Assembly (NCBI GenBank): GCA_947561585.1 | Contig: CANNZV010000511.1 | Location: 330,632-394,631 of the forward strand | Direction: 5' to 3' | Length of the DNA stretch: 64,000 bases | Source: Caprella mutica | Lineage: Eukaryota > Arthropoda > Malacostraca > Amphipoda > Caprellidae | Shown here: in pieces, positions 55,675-64,000 of the stretch | How positions within the stretch are numbered: the stretch's first letter is position 1 | Layout of the letters: the number at the start of each line of letters is the position of its first letter | Made by a program: the position numbers and the translations under genes | The notes under the pieces: model-generated | What the model was told of the DNA's origin: nothing | What the model saw: the letters and a program-made list of their open reading frames with translations, nothing else | Database searches by the model: none

Positions 55675-56860
55675 TACTGTCAGATAAAAGACACTGTGAT
55701 GATGTACTATCAGTGAAAAGAGTCACTGTGATGATGTACTATCAGTGAAAAGAGTCACTGTGATGATGTACTATCTGGGAAAAGAGTCACTGTGATGATG
55801 TACTATCAGTGAAAAGAGTCACTGTGATGATGTACTATCTGGGAAAAGAGTCACTGTGATGATGTACTATCAGAGAAAAAGAGTCCCTGTGATGATGTAC
55901 TATCAGAGAAAAGAGTCACTGTGATGATGTACTATCAGAGAAAAGAGTCACTGTGATGATGTACTATCAGAGAAAAGAGTCACTGTTATGATGTACTATC
56001 AGAGAAAAGAGTCACTGAGATGATGCACTATCAGATAAAAGAGTCCTGTGATGATGTACTATCAGATAAAAGAGTCCTGTTATGATGTACTATCAGAGAA
56101 AAGAATCACTGTGATGATGTACTATCAGAGAAAAGAGTCACTGAGATGATGTACAATCAGAGAAAAGAGTCACTGTGATGTACTATCAGAGAAAAGAGTC
56201 ACTGAGATGATGCACTATCAGATAAAAGAGTCCTGTGATGATGTACTATCAGATAAAAGAGTCCTGTTATGATGTACTATCAGAGAAAAGAATCACTGTG
56301 ATGATGTACTATCAGAGAAAAGAGTCACTGAGATGATGCACTATCAGATAAAAGAGTCCTGTGATGATGTACTATCAGATAAAAGAGTCCTGTTATGATG
56401 TACTATCAGAGAAAAGAATCACTGTGATGATGTACTATCAGAGAAAAGAGTCACTGAGATGATGTACAATCAGAGAAAAGAGTCACTGTGATGTACTATC
56501 AGAGAAAAGTCACTGTGATAATGTACTATCGGAGAAAAGAGTCACTGTGATGATCTAATATCAGAGAAAAGAGTCACTGTGATGATGTATTATCAAAGGA
56601 AAGAGTCACTGTGATGATGTACTATCAGAGAAAAGAGTCACTGTGATGATGTATTATCAAAGGAAAGAGTCACTGTGATGATGTACTATCAGAGAAAAGA
56701 GTCACTGTGATGATGTATTATCAAAGGAAAGAGTCACTGTGATGATGTACTATCAGAGAAAAGAGTCACTGTGATGATGTATTATCAAAGGAAAGAGTCA
56801 CTGTGATGATGTACTATCAGAGAAAAGAGTCACTGTGATGATGTACTTTCAGAGAAAAGA
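55675..56860. repeat. 32-bp minisatellite with higher-order repeats, about 37 units
   Basis: Units beginning GATGATGTACTATCAGAGAA and ending AAGAGTCACTGT. Variant units recur in fixed blocks. A multi-unit block with GATAAAAGAGTCCTGT, TTATGATG and CTGAGATGATG variants repeats about three times at 55990-56490. A two-unit block alternating ATTATCAAAGGAAAG with ACTATCAGAGAAAAG repeats about five times at 56580-56850. This shows recent amplification of multi-unit blocks. Confidence 0.95.
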
Positions 56861-57297
56861 GAATCATCCAGAAATATGATCGGAAAATAAATCTGAAAAA
56901 AATTCAACGAAAAAAATAATCGAAAAGTTTTTGGGATAGAAAATCTGGATAAAAAATTTGAAAAATATTCCAATAAGATAAAACTAAAGAAGGATTTAGA
57001 TTGATTTACTGATATAGTAAAACTCATCTATATAGTGAACTTCAACTAGTTCACTTTAGACTATAGAGAGTTTACTTTACTATAGAGGATATAAGTGATG
57101 AATAGAAAACGTGCTATTTTATGGCAGACTATAGAAAAAATTCTTCATTTTTTAAAATAAATTCAGCATACAGGGTAGTTATATAACTTCTGTTTCTTTT
57201 TATCACTCGGAACTCCTTTTTTCTGGTGATGTTTTCTCAATCCATCCTTCAGAGTGGCCTGCATCGCAGCTTTCCTGCCAAATTCGTGGATGTCAAA
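56861..57297. other. No recognised gene
   Basis: Very AT-rich flank of the 32-bp array. It contains a loose inverted pair around ATAGTGAACTTCAACTAG and CTAGTTCACTTTAGAC near 57032-57060. Nothing else is supported. Confidence 0.35.
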
Positions 57298-57475
57298 TAC
57301 AACAAACTATATTACGGCTATCTTTGACCAAATTGGCCAAAAGCGTGAAAACGAGTTTTATCCCTAGTTCTCAATCCTTCAGTTATACATACGGAATCAA
57401 TAACTTCAAGCCCTAATCTCTCAAAAAGTATTAGTTTCTACAAAAAAAACTGAAATGATTTTCGGATTCTATGGA
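57298..57475 (+). mobile_element. Single-ended copy of the 24-kb foldback element arm
   Basis: ACAACAAACTATATTACGGC, then GTATTAGTTTCTACAAAAAA and TTTTCGGATTCTATGG match the right arm of the 24004-25365 element. The other arm is absent. Confidence 0.7.
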
Positions 57476-57590
57476 GACGATCTTAAGAATGCCCAGCTAA
57501 ACATAATAGCTTCTATAATTTTTTCTGTGTGACCAACCCCCATTGAGTCTATAGACTTGGCGCGGGTAAAAATTGAGTAAAAAAGTTACC

Positions 57591-57770
57591 GAGATTAACA
57601 GGACATACTTAGGACCAACAGGACATACTTAGGATCAACAGGACATACTTAGGATCAACAGGACATAGTTAGGATCAACAGGACATACTTAGGATCAACA
57701 GGACATACTTGGGATCAACAGGACATACAATTATGATCAACTGAACATACTTAGGATCAACAGGACACAC
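57591..57770. repeat. 20-bp minisatellite GGACATACTTAGGATCAACA
   Basis: About nine units of 20 bp with few changes. A few more units resume at about 60386-60440 after the 2.6-kb insertion, showing that the array is older than the insertion. Confidence 0.95.
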
Positions 57771-58394
57771 TAGACTATAGGAACCGTGGACCGACAGTTG
57801 GGCCCAATACAATTGGGCCACAAGACAATTGCACCTACGACAATTGGGCCCCAAGACAATTATATTATTTGCTTATTTTTTGTCAGAGTTTACAGTTTTA
57901 ACTTAATTAAAGACCATTGCTACCATAATAACTGGGGTTGTGACAATATGCATTTTGCATAAAAAATATAGTCTTGAGCATATTTTAAATAAAAATATTC
58001 CTTACATGAAAAAATATTCTCGATATGAAAAATAAATATTTTTAATAGAACATATTGTTTTCATGAATAAATACTATAATGCTTTCTAACTACAATAATT
58101 TTCTGTTCTGAGATAGGTCACTTAAGCAAGAAACAGTAGAAAACAAGGGTGTATGTATTTAGACCTGCCGAAATTATTGGAACCTACAAATTGAATTAAA
58201 GTTAATGTGAATTTTTTGAAACCTGTTCAGTGTTCAGAAGAGTTTTATGAATCTTTATTACAAAATGTATTCTCATAATCTCATTTTATCTCCTGTTCAA
58301 ATAACTGTTCAATGTAACGTATTACCTTTAAATTTTTTCCATTTTTTACTAAATATTTGTCTTTGTCAGACGATGTACACTACACAGAACACAT

Positions 58395-60030
58395 TGGATC
58401 CATGATGGCTTACTTAATTATACGGCCTGATTTTCTGCCTTTTGGTCAAAAAAGTAGAAGGTCAATATTTTCACTTGTAATATAACTCAGCCACGTTTTG
58501 TAACCAAATAATGATGGTTTATTAAGCATAATCCTGCAGTATATCTTGACGGATCAGTATAAATTCATCGCGGGTAAATTCATCGCAGTAAATTCATCGC
58601 ATGGTAATTTCATCACAGGTAAATTCATCGCATAATAAATCATTGATGACATATAAAAGGAAGGTAGATAATACAAATAATAGAGAGGTAAATAAAAGAT
58701 GATAAATACCCACTTTCTTATTTTCTATTTTCTCTTCATCTAAAATATCTACATTCTTTTTTTTCTATTGGCTACATCTTGACTCATTCACTATACAGGA
58801 GTTCACTATAGAGATACTATAACAATGAAATATGTTGTTTACATGACTGATCTCAGAACAGAAAATTATACTAATTTAAAAGAATAAAACCATTTATTCA
58901 TGAAATGAATATGTTCTAAAATATATATTTTTCTTACCAAGAATGTTTTTCTTCATATTAAGAATTTTCTGTATTATAATTATGCTCAAGACTATATTTT
59001 TATACCAAACGCATATTGTCACATCCCTAGTTATTACGATAGCAATGGTCTCTAATTAAGTTAATACTGTAGACTCTGAAAAATTGGGCAAATACTGCAT
59101 TGGTCCTTGGGCCCAATTGTACGGGGTCCAATTGTCTTGGGACCTAATTGTCGTGGGGATTAATTTTCCTGGGCCCAATTTTCGGTCCACGAAATAATAT
59201 ATGGATATGTTGCTCAAGTAAACAGTTAATATTGAAGATTAAATTCTACCGTTACAACTGCACAAAAAATATATCTAAATCACCTTTAAAAAGATAAATT
59301 ATAATCAATACCTCTCAATTAATTAGAAAACCTGGTTCCCATTTACTGAGGCAATTATGCTTTGCTGATCATATTTTCAAAGAGGTGTAGCATTTACAGT
59401 TATGTTGTTCTTCAAACTATGAGTAGCTACACAAATACGTAATTTGAAAAATATTTAAAATTTAAATTAAAGAAAAATATTCATAACTATAAAATAATAA
59501 ATTAGTGCAAGTATACTCACATATTAAATATTTCAAATCAAATATTAATTGAATGATATACATGCGAAAATTATATGACATTCTACTACTATGTAAAATC
59601 CAATCATTATAAAATAAAATAACAGCACAGATTCGTACAAACAAGTTACCCTAATCCAGCGAAAAATAAAGTGAGGTCGGCGTGATAATTTGCAAAAAGT
59701 ATATTTAAGTTTAACAATTTAATTTTATAATGTACCATGCGATTAATTTACCATGCGATGTATTTACCATGCGATGAATTTACCACGCGATGAATTTACC
59801 ATGCGATGAATTTACGACGAAGAATTTACCGGATACCTATCCTGACTACCGATTATTCATATATACATGAAAGTTATCTTGGTTTTGTAGAATTTAATTT
59901 AATTAACAAATTTATTGAGTCAAATTCTTTATTTTTACTGAAAAAAGTTGCAACGATGAAGAAAAATTGACCTATTTTTTGACGAAAAGGCAGAAAATCA
60001 GGCCGTATAATTAAGTAAGCCATGGATCCA
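58395..60030. mobile_element. Foldback element with TAAATTCATCGCATGG arrays
   Basis: TGGATCCATGATGGCTTACT, then TTATACGGCCTGATTTTCTG at the left are mirrored at about 59950-60030. Further inside, a direct array of about five TAAATTCATCGC-type 14-16-bp units (58561-58637) faces an inverted array of about six (59738-59830). The arms are thus unique DNA plus a direct-repeat array. The interior contains a reversed fragment of the GACAATTGGGCCC family and AT-rich DNA. No coding capacity is seen. Confidence 0.8.
58715..59200 (-). mobile_element. GACAATTGGGCCC element fragment, copy 3
   Basis: Reverse complement of the left half of copies 1 and 2: CAGAACAGAAAATTATAC, GCATATTGTCACATCCCTAG, ATAGCAATGGTCTCTAATTA. 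It then ends in inverted GGGCCCAATTGT units and GGGCCCAATTTTCGGTCCAC. The other half is absent. Confidence 0.75.
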
Positions 60031-60440
60031 TATGATAATGATTCAAATTAATACGACTTATTTGAATACTTAAAAGATTTTTATTACACCGGAACTTGAG
60101 ATTAGCATCCAAATGTGATTTAAGGGGCTTGCTAATATGTCCCTTATCAGGTATATCAATATAATTTTAGAGAATATAGCATATTTCAAAGATAATATTG
60201 TATCTTTGAACTTTCCTAGTAATAACAAAGTAACACTTCTTTATTGTGTCTTCTGCTCAATCTTTTTCTGGGCTTAATTGTTCTGGGGCTCCAATTATTT
60301 GGAGCCCAATTGTCGTGGGGACCAATTGTCTTGAGCCCAAATGTCGGCGGGCCCAATTGTCCTGGTCCCAACTGTCGGTGCACCTTAGGAACAACAGGAC
60401 ATACTTGAAATCAACAGGACACATTCAGGATCAAGAGCTT

Positions 60441-61030
60441 AGAGGACACATATAGCAACAAGTAGCACATATGAATAGAGTTCATACATAGAAACAAGAA
60501 GACATTATAAACAACAATAAAACGCATTTCATTTTGTTACATATATATGGAAAGTAGAATTATCCAAGCGAATTAATGTAATCAGCATTAGCTATAGGTA
60601 GTAACAATTTTTCTAATTTTTTGTCTCATATTCTAATATTTAAAATTGATAAACTATAATATAGATAGCTGTAATAGAAAGACTGTATCTAACAAACAAC
60701 TATTGGTCATAAAATTCATTGTCAGGTTTTTCACCCTTCTCCTGATGATGAATAGAAAGATTTCTATTTGAAAGCTTGAAACCATAAATACCTTCAACGC
60801 TGAGTTTGAATAACCTCTGGTATTATGAATTTCCCGTTGAGTATGAATAGCTTCAATCAAATGTAATGAGTCTAATGACTGTTGGTCATACTTATTATTA
60901 GGGCTGGGACAATATGCTCTTAAAGCTATAGATCCAAAAAATACCATAGACGAAACTAAATGAAATGGTATCGAATACTAAATACAGCTGGTTTAGAACG
61001 ATTCAATAGTTGCGAAACCTATTATCAAAT
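60441..61030. other. No recognised gene; a GGGCTGGGACAATATGC motif
   Basis: AT-rich. TTAGGGCTGGGACAATATGC near 60898 followed by AAAGCTATAGATCC is one end of the GTTGTGACAATATGC MITE family. The matching right end is not found. The 97-codon minus-strand frame here has no motif. Confidence 0.45.
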
Positions 61031-61262
61031 GTAGGGTAAGTTAAAAATTATCGGTCGGTCCCACATCTTCGGTCATAAAATAAAAAAACGATGTATGTAA
61101 TAATAATTATTTTACATTCATTTTAATTGGTATTCATGATACCTGCAGCTATCATAGATATCAACAGCTACAATAAAATAATTAGTATTATTATGCTATC
61201 GGTTTTTCTTATCTTATTTGATCGAAGATGTGACACTGACCGATAATTCGTAACTTACCCTA
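61031..61262. mobile_element. 232-bp MITE, GTAGGGTAAGTTA ends
   Basis: GTAGGGTAAGTTAAAAATTA at the left, followed by TCGGTCGGTCCCACATCTTC, is mirrored by the right end with about five mismatches over 45 bp. The middle is AT-rich with a small ATCATAGATAT/ATTCATGATACC palindromic core. Related to the MITE at 11388-11497. Confidence 0.8.
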
Positions 61263-62824
61263 CGACCCTACCTACCTACCTACTGAGTATAGCTGACCAT
61301 ACAAACGCTTGTATTATTTATAGACATTTTTCTTTATTCCACTATATAAATTACACTAAATATATGCTTATTAATATCTTTAAATAATAATAAACGGATC
61401 ATAAGGAAAGACCATCTGAATAATTTAATAATATTAAGGTGTAAAGTGTTATTTTTTTCGTCAATTTATGTGGTGCTGTTTAGTGTGTCAATTTGTTCAC
61501 ACAAAGAACTTGGCAAATAACTCATCTCAAATTATTTAAAAATTCCACAATTATATGATGCTGAAATATTAGTGTCTAATAAAAATTTTAAATAATCTAA
61601 ATCTAAGTTATTATAAACTAATATTATGAATTAGAAAAATCTTTTAATGCGTGAAACTTGCTCTACCAGCCCATACCTATTTGCAGAAATAAAGATCACG
61701 TGAACGCTAAAAGAACAAATTTCATCAGTTCACTTTATAGGTAATCTTCAAATAATCCATAAGAGGACTTAAACATCTTATAGACTTAAAAATTGTCAAA
61801 AAGATAATATCTCAATTAGAATAAACAGTTCATAAAGAAAGACTTTATGTAGAAATTAAAGAATATCAAGAACAGAATGCCTAGTTACTTTTCAGTAAAT
61901 TATACAATATAGCTACCTATAAATTTTCAAAATTGGACCGTCATCCTTAAGTGAACAAATTTCATCATTTCACTTTATAAGCTACAATTAATAATTGAAT
62001 ATTTGCAAAGATTAAAATCTTATTAATATGAATCGACACTTAATAAAGAAAGACTGTGTAGACATTAAAGAAACTCAAGAAATGAATGCCTATTTGACAT
62101 AGTAATACTACTATATTTATTTTATATATTGGACCGTCACCTTGAATTGAACAAATTTCGTCAGTTTACTTTGTAAGATACAAATAATCATTAAATATTT
62201 GCAAAACTGATATTTTAATAAGAATAAACATACTTATCTTGGAGAAAGACTATGTGTAGACATAAAAAAATTTTAAAACATTAAATAATATCAATGCCTA
62301 GTTATTTTTCAGTAATAGTTAAGTACTGAACGTACGGAAGGTGCATTAACATACACTTATTTACTAATTTAGTGTGCTAAATTTGAAATTATAATATTTC
62401 AGGCTTGAACAACCTAGAGTTCACTTTTATTTTATTGAAATTCATATACCACAATAACACATTAGTTATAGAGGGAGATCTGATATCGTTTTGATTTTAG
62501 ACGTAGGTACGTACGTACCTATCAATATGACGCTTGTAAAGGGTAAAATTAAATAGAAGATATATCGAATGCAATTGAAATTGAATAATTAAACCCCTTT
62601 ATACAGAAATAAGAAGATAATGATTGATAACTTTATATTCGGATTTAAAAAAAATCCGTTATCAAAACGATTATTAGTATACCTATTTTATATAAATATC
62701 TAGGCAAACTTACCAAAAGATTAATTGAGATAACCTTATATAATGTATATATAATAATCATATTCAATCTGAATCTAAATTAAAATGAGCATAATAAACC
62801 TGATTCCTTTTGAAATTTTCCGTT
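61263..62824. other. AT-rich with a diverged repeat of ~220 bp
   Basis: Three to four diverged direct repeats, spaced about 180-220 bp, share GAACAAATTTCATCA(G/T)TTCACTTTATA (near 61713, 61952, 62150) and AAAGAAAGACT(A/T)T(A/G)TGTAGA (near 61835, 62045, 62240). No gene is seen. Confidence 0.6.
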
Positions 62825-63420
62825 CAAATATCAACTCAATTTATGAAGCGCTGTTGCTGTTTGTGCTAAATTTCACTTATTTTCATTTTCAAATAACTCA
62901 CAGTACTTGTCTCTTATTGGCCAATCATATACTTCCATAGCCAATCAGTGAGCTAGTAACTTTAGTACACAATATCCCAAACAACTTATCGGCAAGGAAC
63001 AATATTCTTAAAAGTTTAGACGTTACAATTTTATGCGTAAGTTCATTATTCTTATTTGTCGTATTTTTATTACCAGTAACCTTTTGTTTTATAACCTTAA
63101 AATCATATTCAGTATATACATTATCTTTATACTATTATTCGTTAAAATTAGGTTTTTTAGAATGTTATAACTTTAAAAAAATATATTTAAGAATCGTATT
63201 TTTATGAACATTATTCTAAAAAACATAACCATAATAGTCAATATTTTTATTTTCTTATTCGCAATATTGTATATTCTTAGAATTATAACTTAAGAACATA
63301 TATTTTAAAAACTATACTCTTAGTGTTAGTAACTATATAATTTCTAACCTTAGAAGTGCCACCCCCCCCCCCCTAGCATTGTTTTGCATTGAAATAGATT
63401 GAAAAGCTACAATTAGAATA
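62825..63420 (-). mobile_element. CAGTGGTTCTTAAAG repeat family, copy 2 (end lost)
   Basis: The complement matches the right half of 49864-50505 (AACAGCAACAGCGCTTCATA; GATTGGC), followed by AT-rich TTAAGAAT-type motifs. A C-run at 63362-63373 and GCATTGTTTTGCATTGAAAT also match the MITE at about 49680-49730. The terminal CAGTGGTTC is not visible. Confidence 0.55.
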
Positions 63421-64000
63421 TATTTGGTTACTATGATTTAAGATTTACATATGCCTATTGAAAAAGTAAGGAAAAGGATAGTTTTATCTACATAAAATAA
63501 AAATATTTTTTTAGGTAAAGAAAATTAAAATCCATTAGAAATAAAACCATATAATTTGTGATAATAATGCAGTATATTGTTTTAGATTATAGTACAGAAA
63601 GAATAAAAGTTACAGCCACACAAATCTAGAAATTCCACACTCAAAGATTTAATTTTTTTTATCGAAAGCCACAATGAAACAATTATGTTCATATCAGAAA
63701 ATTTGTATACTTTTATAACTAAGGTAATCACTCAATTATTACCGAATTTCTGAGTGGTCGTAAAAGAAGACTGTGGACAATAGTAAAGGAGAATAGGAAT
63801 TAGTGTTACTGGAAGTGCAATTAATAAAAAAACAAACGTTATGACATAAAAAATTCATTCCGCTGAACCTATTGCCGAATCAGTGACTTAAGTTACCACC
63901 ATCACCTAAAATCTATCATCGAACACTTGCTAATATTTTTGTTACTCGTGCAATAATTAGCAAAACAAATGCTTCAAGACTTGTACTGTATTATGTTTAT
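63421..64000. other. No recognised gene
   Basis: AT-rich end of the window with no supported gene or element terminus. Confidence 0.35.

Larger units (their letters stand above)
57785..60385 (+). mobile_element. GACAATTGGGCCC foldback element, copy 2, split by a nested element
   Basis: Left end CGTGGACCGACAGTTGGGCC and right end complement GGTGCACCGACAGTTGGGAC; each side carries several GACAATTGGGCCC-type units (57785-57870 and 60250-60385). The flanks share TAGGAAC (57778-57784 and 60386-60392), giving a 7-bp perfect or 8-bp one-mismatch duplication that lies inside the 20-bp minisatellite. Interior parts 57870-58394 and 60031-60250 correspond in order to copy 1, so removing the insert 58395-60030 restores a normal element. 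Confidence 0.85.

Noticed and set aside
55675..56860. CRISPR-like regular array of 32-bp units
   Set aside because: No spacers; variation is within the repeat itself. Minisatellite with higher-order structure.

Overview
The window looks like a transposon-saturated piece of an animal nuclear genome, most likely an insect and plausibly a hemipteran. It is AT-rich, the protein-like blocks are split by short introns with GT-AG borders, and there is no operon structure. It also holds PHD-bearing LINEs, CR1-like, Tc1-like and piggyBac relics, and a DUF4806 gene. The taxonomic guess is inference. I see no tRNA, rRNA or CRISPR array.

Layout. 0-2.8 kb: two inverted-repeat elements and a 40-bp tandem repeat. 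2.7-7.4 kb: a near-intact two-ORF LINE (PHD ORF1; endonuclease/RT ORF2), directly followed by the broken 3' part of a SET-domain gene with a 33-bp coding repeat and a wrecked PHD finger (7.4-8.8 kb). 11.4-14.5 kb: MITEs and two copies of a foldback element with a G-rich hairpin core. 14.7-17.1 kb (minus): an unrecognised gene of about ten small exons. 21.6-23.9 kb (minus): a damaged DUF4806 gene with a solo LTR (TSD ACTAA) in an intron. 24-28 kb: non-autonomous DNA elements. 28.07-29.73 kb: an internally deleted piggyBac flanked by TTAA. 29.9-32.7 kb: two dead LINE fragments. 32.9-34.4 kb: an LTR-like block split by a PIF/Harbinger-like element with TTA duplications. 35.97-44.18 kb: an 8.2-kb interval bounded by roughly 210-bp inverted repeats and loaded with nested insertions. 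45.5-50.5 kb: minisatellites alternating with foldback and hAT-like elements. 52.5-54.8 kb: one long-span element. 55.7-56.9 kb: a 32-bp minisatellite with higher-order structure. 57.6-60.4 kb: a four-level nested insertion in a 20-bp minisatellite. The remainder is mostly featureless AT-rich DNA.

The strongest non-routine signal is a set of apparently unrelated foldback-type elements whose long terminal inverted repeats are built from short direct-repeat arrays (units of about 13-25 bp). Members with different termini share one internal core carrying a hairpin with a GGCAT-type loop. The only plausible host genes are the two minus-strand multi-exon loci and the SET/PHD remnant; the last two carry coding lesions. 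All junctions and boundaries were read by eye and need transcripts and genome-wide alignment.
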